A stretch of 64,000 nt of DNA from Anthoceros angustus. Its lineage: Eukaryota; Streptophyta; Anthocerotopsida; Anthocerotales; Anthocerotaceae. Of this stretch, positions 42,701 to 54,840 are shown piece after piece. Each line of letters opens with the position of its first letter. Position 1 is the stretch's first letter. The translations under genes were made by a program, and so were the position numbers. The DNA lies in assembly GCA_010909165.1 (NCBI GenBank), contig MU008166.1, forward strand, positions 1,116,001 through 1,180,000, given 5' to 3'. The notes beneath the pieces were generated by a model, which did no database searches, was not told the DNA's origin, and was given only the letters and a program-made list of their open reading frames with translations.

Positions 42701-44576
42701 GTCATAAAGTTTTATGTGGAGGATGGTCTCCAAGGGTCTGTAAACGTTCTAGGTTCTGAGGTGCTCAAAGCTTTTATCTTCTGTAGTTTCTGTGCCTTGG
42801 TGCTATTTGACCTTTGTAGGCGTTGGGTTTACTCGATGGGTTTTAATATCTGAATGTCCCACCAGCTGGAGTTTTATGCCCTGATCAGGGAGAGTAAGTC
42901 GCAGCTGGAGAAACACATTCCGGCTCTTATAGGCAGCGGAATCATTCACCCTGATGGGGAGAAGTTCAAAGCTGTACCTTGGGATGGTGTTGGTGAAATC
43001 CCTCCTGCTGAAGGACAGGAGACTACTTTGATAAAGAAGCGTACAAGGGAGAGAGAGAAGCAGGATCAAAGAATCCGGACAAAGTGGTCTAGGTTTGCTG
43101 AAAGAGCTGCTGATGAGCAGGAAGGTGTTGGTAAAAAGGCCCTCTTCTGCCCTTACATCATCATGGAGCGCTGCATGGGAAAGAATCTCGCGGAAGTGTA
43201 AGAATCATAGCGATTGCCTTGTGTAGACGTCACTTCTGGACCTGGATTTGATGCAGTTCTGGCAGCTCAGCCCTGTAAACTTGTAACATATGCCGTGGCT
43301 GTAAGATTGTACAGGCGAAAGGATCTCACAAGTGGAGACATGATGGAAGTCGCATCCTTTCTGGGTCAGCAAGTTCGGAACCTTCACAGTGCACCCCTTC
43401 CAGATGGGCTTTTGGAGAAAGACAATGGGAGCTTTGTAGGTGAGGCGATGTGCACACATGTGAAAGAGAGCAGGCACGGAGATGTGAGTTCGCATGAAAG
43501 GAATCCTGTGGCAACAACTCCAGTTAGGAACAGTGAGGAGAGGGTAAAACCTGGTGGCAAATGGACCTGCACAGTGCCTTGGGAATGGCAAAATTTTGTA
43601 CGTTTTTTGCGAGAGAAGAGGGAACAGATTACTGACAGACTTGACGAATGGTACATATCTTGCTACTACTAAGATGTGGCTGTAAAGGTTATACGTCATG
43701 CTCCTTGATGCTGAATGTAGCCCATCTGTGAGCAGGGAAATGATTCCAGACCATCTGACGAAACAAGTTGACTTTTACCTTCCAAAAGATCCAGCAACTG
43801 TGATTGATTTCCTCAGGGTTTGTATGTTTGATGTCCTTTAGAGCACAATTGACTGCTACTTAAGTGCATTCACCTAGAGTCCAATAATCACTAGTCATTT
43901 TTTGCAGATTGAAGGCGGCAGAGCCACATCTGTACGGCACCCAGTTTGGATACACATGGACATTATGCTGGACAACGTCCAAATGGCCCCAAACCTTGAG
44001 GCAGAAAATGGGAAGTCTGTCGGAGGACAGGGAAGGGCCAGCCACATCATAGATTTGGGCGACCTCAATCTGGGTTGGTATCACCTTATCCTTGGTGGTG
44101 TTAAAGGTGAAGCAGTAGTTGCATGCATGCTGACTTGAGAAAATGCACGCAGGGGATCCTTTATACGACTTCATAGCAATATACTTGGACATTTTCAGAG
44201 GAGACGTCCCCTTGATGCAAAGGTTCTTACAGGAGTACGATCTGCCAGTCTGGGCGGGATCAGAAGGCGGGCCTCGATTGTCCTACAAAGCAATGTATGT
44301 GGAGAAAGAATGATGCGTAGAGGCTGATTGAGAGCAATGCAGGGCAAGGGTTGTGGTAACAACAATCGTGTGGTGTTTGCTGCTGGCAGGTGCTACGTTC
44401 TATTGTACAGGCTTCGGGCCGGGAAAGTGCTGTTCCAGGTGAAGGAAGCCCTGCGAAGTGTCCCAACGTGGGAGGAGATTGAAGGGCAAGTGTTCGGGTT
44501 CCTCAACGACTGGCAGCAGCAGCAGACTTGTGGAGAGCGGGGCAATGGGCATGGAATCCACAGGCAGCAGCGATGA
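39736..44576 (+). CDS. JMJ21: F-box/JmjC/kinase-like protein, homologue of plant JMJ21 (JMJD6-related), 16 exons
   Basis: Proposed exons: 39736-39863, 40179-40289, 40416-40474, 40625-40764, 40842-41039, 41180-41376, 41556-41655, 41748-42365, 42446-42568, 42680-42760, 42866-43197, 43315-43650, 43736-43817, 43908-44073, 44153-44294, 44390-44576. All have GT-AG borders, and the phases add up to exactly 3000 bases (999 residues). Residues about 12-58 form an F-box (L-P-D-E-G-L...F-L-A-P-K-D-V...L-W-M-D-L). A JmjC domain follows, with iron ligands H260-x-D262 in G-A-S-W-H-V-D-P and H345 in G-W-W-H-C. The C-terminal half is an aminoglycoside-phosphotransferase/kinase-like fold with H851-x-D853...N858 and I-I-D884-L-G-D887. 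This three-part order is that of plant JMJ21. Likely roles are protein hydroxylation or demethylation plus SCF docking; the substrate is unknown. ATG 39736 fits the F-box start. The CDS shows no defects, in contrast to everything around it. Confidence 0.93.
39868..40070 (+). repeat. repeat in JMJ21 intron 1, inverted copies at 45.6-46.3 kb
   Basis: The sequence from the start of intron 1 (GGGGTGTGAATCTCAGCTCG) to CAGCTGTTTT at about 40070 is found in reverse orientation at about 45612-45815 and 46099-46305. Shared landmarks are GGAGTCCACGGATCCG and GTTGGAAATGATGGG. Confidence 0.85.
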
Positions 44577-44776
44577 GAAGACTTGTGCCCGTCCTTTCTT
44601 CATGATCCCCGTTTATGCTCGCCAATCTTAGATCTGCTTGACAAACCTGAGTGATGGGTCTTGAAGAAAAGAAGTGATCCTAGGAACATCAGACACAGTT
44701 TTGAACCATCATTCCGTTGTGGATCAGATCAGATGGAGATATGTCTCATCCAAGAGGTCTTATGTTGGTGACGGTG

Positions 44777-44782
44777 AATAAA
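44777..44782 (+). promoter_or_regulatory. candidate poly(A) signal of the JMJ21-like gene
   Basis: AATAAA about 200 bases behind the stop codon. Other AATAAA copies lie at about 45161 and 45190, so the exact end of the transcript is open. Confidence 0.45.
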
Positions 44783-45584
44783 AGTGACGTGATTTAAGAC
44801 CTTCCTTCCCGGTACATATCCAGGGCAAATATCTTGGATTTTGACTTCATGTGATTAGTGCACAGGTACCCGGAAACGCTTGGCACACCACTGGATTTAA
44901 TTACTTGACCAACCAGGGCGGAATGTCGGGTTTCATCCCATGGATTCTTTTGATGGCGAAGATATCATTTTCCATCCACGTAAATTTTGAAAGAGCCTCC
45001 GAGTACATTCTCCGAAGTCAACACTTTCTCCATGAAGTTCTGGCCTTTTTTTTCATTTTTTTTTCAGCAGAAAAATTTATGGATGTCAAACAACCATATT
45101 ACATATAATGTTCTTCATGTTTCCACCTTTAAATTTGCATCTGGGAGAATTGAGCTGAAATAAAGTCTTCTGCCGTGCATTCTGGTTAAAATAAAGTTTT
45201 GCGTTGTGTAGTCTCGCATCACTTGAACATGGTACATATCTAGCTCCACATCGAAGACCTTTCGACTTTTTGACTATGCCAGCTTGTTGGCTGCCTCCCC
45301 TTCCTCTAACATGTGCCGCCGCTGTAATCGGCATTCCTCGAAGACAGGAGACCAAGACACAAAGGGCACGGAAGGATGGAATGCGAGAGAGAGTCTTGAT
45401 TCTTGGGAACGGGCCGAAGTAGCCCCCGCTCCTGTCCGTGCACGTGTCCTTTTCTCCTTGACCGAGAATCTGAGTCTGGTTACTAGCTAGCTAGGTTAGT
45501 GTCGAGCAGGAGGCCCTATAGGGCCATGCAAGAAGAAGGAATCGTTTCAGTGGAGCCTGTGATTTTTGTGTCCCTGCTGTGTGG
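44783..45584. other. downstream flank of the JMJ21-like gene, no gene seen
   Basis: Some T-rich tracts (45048-45066) and AATAAAG motifs; short ORFs only. Nothing recognised. Confidence 0.5.
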
Positions 45585-46552
45585 GCAAGTGTGGGCACAC
45601 TGGCATTGGAGAGGGGGACGGAGCTTCAAGTCCAAGCCCCTCAAAATAGCTGACACCTGTACCAAGGTCCTGAGGTGAAACGGATCCGTGGACTCCAAAA
45701 AAGATGCGTATGTGTTGTAAGCTACAACTCACAAGGTTATGCATCGACAACCTAGAAAACTTCACCCATCATTTCCAACACAACAGTATATTTAAGCGAC
45801 CTCGGATCATGAGATTCACATCCCAAGGTGTCAATGTATTTGAAATTTTAGTCTCAAGTAAATATTTAAATAATATATCAAATAGGTCTGATAGGTGAGC
45901 GGTGCGCGGAGCGCGGTGCGGTCTACGGTGGGCCTGTCCCAAGGGTTGAGGGCGTGCTTTGTGGTGGGGTATCTGTGGCTCCGTCGCGCTGAGCATGGGG
46001 TGTTAGGGTTGATATCGCAGTGGGCGTGGGGTGGACGAGGTGGCGGTGAGGACACGATCTAGGGTTTTGGTGCAAGTGTGGGCACACTGGCATTGGAGAG
46101 GGGGACGGAGCTTCAAGTCCAAGCCCCTCAAAATAGCTGACACCTGTACCAAGGTCCTGAGGTGAAACGGATCCGTGGACTCCAAAAAAGATGCGTATGT
46201 GTTGTAAGCTACAACTCACAAGGTTATGCATCGACAACCTAGAAAACTTCACCCATCATTTCCAACACAACAGAATATTTAAGCGACCTCGGATCGAGCT
46301 GAGATTCACATCCCAAGCAGGTCAATGTATTTGAAATTTTAGTCTCAAGTAAATATTTAAATAATATATCAAATAGGTCTGATAGGTGAGCGGTGCGCGG
46401 TGGTGCGGTCTGATGACTGTCCCAAGGGTTGAGGCGTGCTTTGTGGTGGGAGTGTCACGTGGCTCGCCGTCAGCATGGGGTGTTAGGGTTGATATCGCAG
46501 TGGGCGTGGGGTGGACGAGGTGGCGGTGAGGACACGATCTAGGGTTTTTGGT
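45585..46552 (-). repeat. tandem duplication of 487 bp related to JMJ21 intron 1 (inverted)
   Basis: Units 45585-46071 and 46072 to about 46552 agree closely. The left part of each is the inverted relative of JMJ21 intron 1. The right part contains an AT-rich stretch (AAATATTTAAATAATATATC) and GTTAGGGTTGATATCGC. The second unit keeps more of the intron sequence (CTCAGCTCGATCCGAG on the minus strand) than the first, which has lost a few bases there. Confidence 0.88.
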
Positions 46553-46679
46553 GCGGCGGTTGTGGTGAGTGGTGTGGAGGAGGTCGCGGTTATTTTTTTT
46601 TTGTTGAGTTTTTGAGCATAAGGCTTTTATTGTCGCTAAGTGTAAAACAAATATATATGTAGATAACAGGGTCTCAATA

Positions 46680-47060
46680 TTGGAGACTAGATTACGTAGT
46701 GTTGAGGACAAATATGAAGACAACATGGTATATATATTCGAGACTAGAGTACATACTATTGAGGTGGAGAATATTTCCTTAAGGGAAAAATATGACTCTC
46801 TTTTGGTTAAGCACCAATCTTTAGCATGGGACTCGGAGAACGAGGAGGATGAGGAGGGCCAGGAGGAGGAGGAGGATGAGGTCAATTCCATAGTGGATGA
46901 TCTTATAGATAAGAGATTTGATAGTCAGAATGTTATCATTAGAAAATTGCAACAGGATCTTGATTCGGCAACCTCATGGGCTAAAGATTTTGAGGTGTCT
47001 TTCCAAGTAAAGTTTGATTCATTGCTTTTGCATGTCAATGCCTTGCAAATTCCTATTTGA
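46680..47060 (+). CDS. coiled-coil ORF of 126 codons, unknown
   Basis: M-E-T-R-L-R-S-V-E-D-K-Y-E-D begins a heptad-like stretch with leucines and isoleucines in fitting places. A dense acidic run (E-N-E-E-D-E-E-G-Q-E-E-E-E-D-E) lies near residues 53-67, followed by a second helix (I-I-R-K-L-Q-Q-D-L-D). The frame is clean and AT-rich like the gene at 27.6-29.3 kb. No upstream exon or promoter can be fixed. It could be an exon of a larger gene or a transposon gag remnant. Confidence 0.35.
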   Translation: METRLRSVEDKYEDNMVYIFETRVHTIEVENISLREKYDSLLVKHQSLAWDSENEEDEEGQEEEEDEVNSIVDDLIDKRFDSQNVIIRKLQQDLDSATSWAKDFEVSFQVKFDSLLLHVNALQIPI

Positions 47061-48781
47061 ATAGGAACAGCCAAAATGTGGTAACATGGTCATAGTTTTA
47101 ACCTTATTAATGTTATGAATTGCGTGCTAAACTTACGTCAACTTAAGGCTGGCCTTGATTGCCACGAAGCTTTTATGTTGAAGCTCACGATGGCCTCCCA
47201 AAACTGCTTCTTACTATGGGCTGTCCATGGCATTCAAACCTTCATCAAAAAGAGCCATTCGTATATCTAGTTTTGCGGCACCGAAATCTTTATCAAGGTG
47301 CCCAATATTGCAAGCAAGCGGCAATTATTAGGAGACCCCAATACTTTAGTGTAGATGAGACCATCCAATTTGTACACTTTACATAAAGAACTACTCATCA
47401 TATTATGATTTCAAGGATGATTTCAAGGACTATCAAACTACGTGAGCGTAAAACAAACCTAGACTTGTAGGATAAGAGGTTAGTCGAGAGAGACTTTGCG
47501 TTGTGGAATAGGTGGTTTGACCTACTTTGGGCTTTTCTTGTGAATACATAAGCATTGGGATTCTCATCTTATCTCCATTTTCAAATTTCATGGCCAAACG
47601 GAAAAAACATGACTACAATAATATAAATTAAACCACTAGCACAACAAAAATTAAGGCATAATAAAGCAAAAAGAATAAAACATAAAACATAAAACAAAAC
47701 AAAACCTCAAACAACAGTAAAACAATAGAGAGAACCTTGTGCATCTTTTGAATCTTTAGACATTTGGCTTGGGCCCGACTCAAGTGCACACCATACCACT
47801 TTCGTTCTCGCATTGCGCGAATCAAGAAGAGCATCGGTCAAGGAAGATATTATTGTGCCAAATGTCTAAGAAACAAAGTCTTGTAGGATTCCATAGAGTA
47901 TAGTCTTAGGATTGTGTAATGCAGTGAAAGGTTGATGCGCAAACAAGTTTGCACACCAAAATCACAGCAAGCCCTAAACACTCTAAATGTTTGTACACGT
48001 GCGGATTGTGAGAATGACCTTCTTTTAGGAAGGCTCAAAATTGGATAAAATTGAGAATCAAGTACGTTTGTGCACACGTAAACAAGACCTAAACTATTCA
48101 AAATGGTCTTTTTTAGTGCGGATTTTTTAGCATGCAATTTGGGGTTTGCGCAAGTGCGTGTGCAAAAGGTTCTTGGAGAAACCCTTTCTACCCGACGCTA
48201 TTCTTGGTAGAAACCCATGGGAGTTAATGATATCGATCCCCTTGCTCCTTCTTGTCCCGGTGGTAACACAATATCAAGGGGACGTCGCCGTGCATTGAAC
48301 TTGAGAATTTATGGTCTTGGTAATGACATTGTTGCACCACTTGTGGCTGCAAAGGAGTTTCTCAATAGGCTAGAGGTCGATGCGGTCGTTGCTCGAGCCT
48401 TGGCTTGGAAAGGATCTTTGGTAGAGACCGCATATTGATTATGACTTTTCACTCCATGGATGATCGCCTCCAGTTATGAAGGCTAGGTCTATGTTACGGA
48501 CGACTCTATATATCAATCGATCTTACACCATTGCAATGGAAGATTAAGAAGGAGAAGTTACCCGCCGTAGTCGGCTGCAAGTCAATGGCTTTCTTTCATG
48601 GGGATGAATTGGTGGTGTTTAGCCCTCGTTCACGCATTTCATTAACACTATTGATTGGTTGAAGATTATTTGTCTTATTTGAATTTTACCTTTGCATTCG
48701 TCTAGACCATTTTACCGCAATCTATGTAGTTGCCATATTTCAATCCTATGACGAATATTCGTCCTTAGTAGACTTAAACAA
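47061..48781. other. AT-rich sequence without a supported gene
   Basis: Short frames only, for example 48217-48438 plus (73 codons, beginning M-G-V-N-D-I-D-P-L-A-P) and 47850-48137 minus. No domain recognised. It may include transposon remnants of a family I cannot place. Confidence 0.35.
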
Positions 48782-48900
48782 TTCCTCTTCTTCCTCGTCT
48801 TCCTCTTCTTCCTCGTCTTCCTCTTCTTCCTCTTCTTCCTCTTCTTCCTCTTCTTCCTCTTCTTCCTCTTCTTCCTCTTCTTCCTCTTCTTCCTCTTCTT
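48782..48900. repeat. minisatellite (CTTCTTCCT)n
   Basis: About 13 units of a 9-base pyrimidine motif, with CTCGTCTTC variants in the first third. On the minus strand it reads as a K-K-R repeat or, in another frame, as a run of Glu. Confidence 0.97.
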
Positions 48901-48904
48901 AGGT

Positions 48905-49330
48905 GTAGGCACGGTTAGGTATACCACATTTTGTGACGTATGCAAATGTGCACTATGTGCTGCATATACGGCGAGTTTCGGTTATCCAATATTTATATAG
49001 TTTGAAGTTAAGTCAAATTTGGAACGTGAACATGTCATCTACAACTGAACTTGGGAACTGAAAGTACCGGCGTGAAGGTGGGTGCTTCAACTTCACGCTG
49101 GAGCGCCGAGGCGCCGCCGCCGCCAGGCTGACTTCCCTTGGGGGTTAGGAAATAAGTGGGGTTTTGTTTTTTTCGTAGGTCCGAAGAGTAAAATAAGGCG
49201 GAAAAGGAGGAATAAGCGCGGACGGTGCTCCGGACTGTGCTCCGGAGTATACTCCGGACTCCGGAGTGGGTAACGGACCCCGGTACCACTACGACGAGCT
49301 ACGGACTGCGCACCGGGGTATCGGGATAAG
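48905..49330 (+). repeat. LTR-like end, copy 1 (relative at 63537-64000)
   Basis: GCACGGTTAGGTATACCACATTTTGTG onwards is nearly identical to 63543 onwards for about 170 bases (through AAGTTAAGTCAAATTTGG). It then diverges into a GC-rich part with many CTCCGGA/TCCGGAG palindromes (about 49228-49268) and the shared ACGGACCCCGGTA. The AT-rich TTTATATAG (about 48992-49000) may be its TATA box. Confidence 0.65.
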
Positions 49331-52300
49331 TCCGGACCCCACTCCGGGTCAAAACAGGATAAGTACGCCAGGGAAAGTAATTTAGAAGTTGAGTCGTGAA
49401 GATGCATCGAGCGGCGCCGGACGGCCCCGAGTGCCTGCATGGCAGACCGCTGGGCCGCAGGCAGTATTCACGCCCGGATCGGCGCCAGAAGGCCGCAGTA
49501 CGCGCGCGTAAGGTCGAGTAAGCCATGCACCGCGCGATGTGGAAGAGGCACCCTCCCGCCCACATTTCAACGCGCGGCCGACGAGGAGGGTCATTTCTGC
49601 ATGCGACCTCGAGACACCGCAGCCTCTTGCGCCCGCAACCGCCCGGGCGCTATCTCTTTGAACGCCAGCATCCGCTGCTCACCGCTGTTGGAGCAACGCA
49701 GCAAGAGGGCGATCGCGCCGATCTCGCAATCGCCCAGCCAAGAAAGGAGAAGAAGGCGATGGGACCCAAGAAGGTCATGGAGGTATGGGAGCCATGGAAC
49801 CCGGTAGAGCGCAACATTGTAACCCGCGCTATCCGGACTTTGGGCCATGGCCGGAGGAGGCGGAGGATTAGTCAAGAGTGGCACTTACGACGTGTTCCAG
49901 TCAGTTCGACGCTTGACAAGGTCACCCCGTCCGGAGTTCGCCGAAGATGCTTGGCAAGGCCAACAAGGAGGTTCGGTCCAAGAACCTCGGGAGGATCGAG
50001 AGGTGGACCTTGGAGGTCACGAGGCGGCTTCGGCCAGCGGAGGAGGTTGGGGCGTGGTCGAGGCCCCTCAGGCGGGGAAGATAGGCGACAGGCGGCGATC
50101 ACGGCCGAGGCAGGCGGACAACCAGCGGTTGGTTGATGTCGGACTGCTGGAGCTGAGAAGGGTGAGGCGATGGCGGATCATTGTCCACGGAACTTGCTCA
50201 CCAAGGTGGATCACCTTGGTGATAATTTGTTAGTGCATGCTGCGGCAGAAGGCGAGGGCGGAAGGATCATCTTCGCCGGGTTCAGCCGAGGCCCTGGTGA
50301 GGCGAAGAAGCCGTCAGGACTATCCCATGCAGATCCATGTATGGGGACATTACATTCTCTTGAAGGATGGGGAGGTAGGCCAGGCGCTCGAGAAGGGTTG
50401 GCGGCCCTACGAGCGGAGGCGGCAAAGGCGCCCGGTGAGGCCCGACCCTAAGACCAAGCAGATTAGGGAGGGAGGCGGGAGGATCTGGACTCCATCGTGC
50501 AGGCGGACCCCTCACCACCTAGGGAAGTGTGGGAAGATATCCCCGCTTCCCTCCTCTTGCTTGGGAGTCTGACCAGGTCAGGCAATGAAGACCACAGGCG
50601 GCGGTAGGGAGCCCCGACCCAGCCCGATGGGGAGGCGCCGAGGCGGAAGAGCAGTGCCACCCGCCAGCGCAGCACCTCGGATGGTGCACATGCCCTTGCC
50701 ACGCCGGGTGTGAGAAAGTGATTGAGAAGAGGCGAGGGCCGCTCAGGAGGCGGAGGTCATGGCGGCAACCTGGGCAGTCTATCTCGCCCGGCCCGGGAGA
50801 GGCAAGGGGTCGACTCGAACCCCTCACCTCACAGGGCCCGGAATAAGAGATAAGGTGGCCAAGAGGGCCAAGGAGGGTGAAGCTCCTGACTGCAATCGGA
50901 CCTAAGGGACCCGATTAGGTCCGAGAACCGACTACTCCGATCAAGGGTGTGGAGGTCCTTGGCGGACCGTGAGATGCCCGCCTCCCTCACGGGACTTTTG
51001 GGGCCTCACTGGGCGGCCGTGAAGAGACACGGCGGTCCTGCCACTATGGAAGTATGCTCGGGGTCTCTGGACAGCCGAGAAGACCTGTAGGGAAGGCAGA
51101 GCTCACCAGAGGCGACAGTGCTCCTCCGAGGAGGCAACAAGTTGAGGCGGCCTGTGAGGCAAGGAGGAATGGAAGCTCCTACCGTGATCAACAGGGCGTG
51201 AGAAGAGTAAAGGGACGCCGCCCAAGGAGCAGGAGGTCACCGCAAGAACCCCACTGGAGCGCCCCTGCCGACCGGGAGAGGCAAGGCCGCCTCGAACCCC
51301 TCACCCTCCGAGCCCTGTGACAAGAGGCGAATAAGGAATTGGCCAAGAGGGCCAAGGAGGGTGAAGCTCCTGACCCCAATCAGACCTAAGGGACCGAGAA
51401 CCGAGCCCCGACTCTCCTGATCAGGAGGTCCTGGCGGACCGTGAGATGCCCGCCCACTACGGACTTTTGGGGCCTCTCACTGGCGGCCGTGGAAGAGACA
51501 CGGGTCCTGCCACCGCCATGGATCAGATGCCTGGGGTCTCATGGACAGCCGAGAAGACCTGTGTAGAAGCCACCAGGAGGCGATGGTCCTCCAGTGAGCA
51601 ATTGGAGGCGCCCAGAGGCGAGGAGGAAGGCAAGCTCGCCGCATCAAGAAGGGAAACGGAGGAAGGGAAGTCCGTCCATTCGACAGATGACTAAATTCCT
51701 TCAGGTGAAACAAGGCATGGAGGCCCAAGCGGGTCAAGACCTCCGCAGCGAGAGGGGTAGCGCAGCAGGAGGCGAGGAGGCCCGGCGCAAGCAGAAGGCT
51801 CGCGACCGCCGAGGCGCTACCGACCAAAGACCAAGCCGGGCGCCTGTGAAGGCGGCGAGGAGGCGGCCGCTAAGACGACCGCGATCACTATCGGCGTGAT
51901 CGAACCGTGGAGGGAGACGGCATAGGATCAACTCAAGACGAGTGGAGGCGGAGCGGTGTGGGCCAATGCCGAGGAGAAGGAAGCCCGCGACAAGGAGATG
52001 GAGGATCTCCTGGGCCGCGCGAGGTGGAGCAATGCGGGGTGGAGATGGAAGACCGAAGAGACTCGAGTCGCAGCCCAAGTTACCATTGAGCAATGGTACT
52101 GCAGGCGTGATCACGATCACGAACGAGATAGAGCGGCTCCAAATTGCTGGGACGGAGGAGGTAAGGATGTAGAACAAGGAGCGACGCCGCCGAAATGGAG
52201 AAGGACTCGACGGCACGCACCGCAGAGTTGCCCGACCGTCTGGAGAGGGAGATGGCGGAGCTAAAGGCCGTGATGAACGGGAGAGAGCAAAACCGGACGC

Positions 52301-52646
52301 GTAGCAGTTTCCGCTGGCAGTCCGATTAGCAGGAAGGCGGAAGGAGCTGACTGCGCGCTTTATGGCGTAATGCCGCGCGGTAGCGGAACGACGGACGGAA
52401 GCAAAGAGTAACAACAAGTCGCAGAGGTTGGGACCGAGGCGGCCCCTTGTGGCCTCCTTGAGATTCTGCCCGGCTCCACCGACGACCTCGGGCAGGGGAG
52501 ATGGTCCAATGAAGTTTATTACGAATGACGTCGACTTGAGCACCAATGGCGAAAGGGAGAATCGCGGGTGCTCTGCAGTACATATGGAAGAGGTAATCCA
52601 AAGAAATAGGTGACTCGATTTTACTACTATCACAGCCCAGGCTCCT
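49331..52646 (+). pseudogene. GC-rich gag-like region of an older element
   Basis: Plus-strand frames are highly charged (for example K-E-A-R-D-K-E-M-E-D-L-L-G-R at about 51980-52020, and E-I-E-R-L-Q-I-A-G-T-E-E near 52121-52155), in the style of plant gypsy gag. The stretch ending P-M-K-F-I-T-N-D-V-D-L-S-T-N-G at about 52505-52550 looks protein-coding. The sequence then stops at the LTR of the inserted minus-strand element (52647) and may continue at 62832. Frames are broken many times, so the domain call is weak. Confidence 0.4.
50760..51720. repeat. direct tandem duplication of about 480 bp
   Basis: The block with GGCCAAGAGGGCCAAGGAGG (at about 50857 and 51342), TGAGATGCCCGCC (about 50971 and 51443) and ACAGCCGAGAAGACCTGT is present twice in a row. 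The copies differ by many small gaps. Confidence 0.88.
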
Positions 52647-54840
52647 TGTGGAGTGATTTTTCCTAAACTTACGGGCCAGAGGCCATTTACCCTCTTTATC
52701 GTTGTAGACTTGAGATTCGTGCCCAAGGGAGTGATTAGGTGTCAAGACAACCAAAACATAGCCAATCCAACCAAACACGGACACACCAAACATCTAGCGA
52801 TTCTGAGACCGGGCTACTATCCTAACAACACTCGGACACTGTGCTATCTTAGCCACGCGCGACCCTGTTGCTACCTTAGCACGGACAGTTGCTATCTTAG
52901 CAACCACCCTCTATTTTAGCAGTGGGGTCCACCTTGGGATCAGTCGGCTATTAATAGAAGGTGGGACCCACTTGGGGATCCAAGTGGATAAGGTTGGACA
53001 CCCTCTCTTATCTATCCACAAAGTTAGATCCACCAATCAGAGTTAGCCACGAGTCACCTTTTCCACACACTATTTATGGACAACCTAAGCAGCCGGCCCT
53101 AACCCTAATCTCTAAACCTAAACCTAGGACAACTCACAGCATAAAGGGTTGCAGCTCACACAAACTACCCCCTTTCTCTTGCAGCACTTCTTCAGACTTC
53201 CTTGTCTCTCCTCCAGCCTTTCAGCTCACCTTCCAAGCTCCATACAGACCTCTCCAGCTCTCACAGCCCCTTGAGGTGCCTCTCAGATCCTCCACACTCT
53301 CCAAGTCTCCCAGAACTCTCTTCAACTCTCCTTGTTCTCACACCTCCTTGCCCATTCAATCTCACTTTTCCACGACTCCACACCTCTCCAGTCCTTACAA
53401 GGTTCTCATCCAGGCCCTTACACACTTCACCAACTCTCAAAATACTTGTTCAGCTACCTCCCAATCATTCCGTCTCATCCACTCACGGGATCTTCAACCT
53501 CCACTCCACGGCTCTCTTCTTCAACACAAACATCACTTACAGACTTCTCCAGTCCTTCTTACTCCTCTCAAACAGCCAATCAGCAACTCTCCATGTCCAG
53601 ATTCTCCACTTCTCTCACAGTTCACTTTTCCTCTCATTTTCCAAACACACAAGCCCACGGGCCTCCAACTCACTTGACTTCCTTGACTTCTCCTCCACAC
53701 ACACAGGCTCCTTGTCTTCTCCTCACACACGGGCTCCCGCCCTCTCTTCTCCCAAACACCCGACCTCCAACACACCGAAACTCAAAACACAAGGTGAGTA
53801 CTAGACTAGGAGAAGGGAATGAGGAAGAGTCTGGACAGCCTCCCGGCTTCACAACCCCTTCCTCTTGACCTTGGAAACTCCCTCCAAGGAGACCTCAAGG
53901 CTCCCTCCCTTGCTTTCCACCACCCTTGCGGATCGGCCACCACGGATCTAGGCAACAGTGGTCTTCTTAGCTTCTCCACAGTGACAAAGCGGTGTCTAGA
54001 CTTACACCTTTGGATCGGTACCCCCAAACCCCGTGCTCACCCCAAACACCAAGACCTTAAACCAACATTGCTTACATTTCATCAAGAGGTGCCTCTTATA
54101 CCCAAGATCACCCACAAAAGTAGCTTGGCTTGCCAAAAATACCAATGGGTCTTAGCCTACAGTCCTAGAGGCCTATCTCTTAATTACATCACTAGAGAAG
54201 ATAAGATTTACGATCTATAGCACATGGGCCTCACTATTTGGGTCACTTACCCCTATTATCTCTCCTAGGCCTCCTAGGCCCCATGCTCTCCTCTTGCTCT
54301 CCTCCCTCTTGGTGGTTGGGCAAACTCTCCCACAAAATCTCCACCTCCTCAGGACTCCTCCCTCTCTTGTGCTGCACCAGAGTACTCCTCCTCGGTGAGC
54401 TCTTGAATCCTGGATGGGTCGGTGAAAGTCTCCTCCATAAGAGTCCAACCCATAGGTAGGATCCAGGTCAAGGCATGGATCAAGTACCTCCATGTTCCCC
54501 ACTGTTACTTCCGTTGGGTATTTCCTGTGATTTCGCCCAAATAGGTTTTCCGAATTTATCGGAAAATAACTAACTTGGTTGCTACCATAGCAAGCTCCGA
54601 GTCGTTGTTGTCATAGCAACAGTCCACATCACGGCCCTAACAGCAGCGTTAACCGATTGACGACCAACCCTCAAGGTTACATCCGGGATCGGGACTAGAC
54701 TCTCTTCCTCCTACTAGGCTCTAGTAGACTTTTCTTATTTCCTAACCTACTTCACATTCCAACCCCACACGATTCTCACAACTTAAACACAAAACAAAAA
54801 AACACTCCTTTTAGAATTGAGTACCCATGTGGTCACCACA
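52647..54840 (-). repeat. 3' LTR of the minus-strand gypsy element
   Basis: 2194 bases colinear with the other LTR. Many differences are losses or changes within CAG/CTG. The long Ser/Pro-rich plus-strand frames inside it (52961-53868) come from its CT-rich composition and are not genes. Confidence 0.9.

Noticed and set aside
48712-48945. Minus-strand ORF with a Lys-Lys-Arg repeat
   Set aside because: It is the translation of the pyrimidine minisatellite at 48782-48900.
51734-52726. 330-codon minus-strand ORF
   Set aside because: It begins inside the LTR of the inserted gypsy element and runs antisense to charged gag-like sequence. Composition is Arg/Ser/Pro/Leu-rich without a domain, so it is a GC-driven shadow.
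52961-53868. Long Ser/Pro/Thr-rich plus-strand ORFs (238, 200, 178 codons)
   Set aside because: They lie in the CT-rich part of an LTR, overlap in three frames, and are not conserved as frames in the sister LTR.
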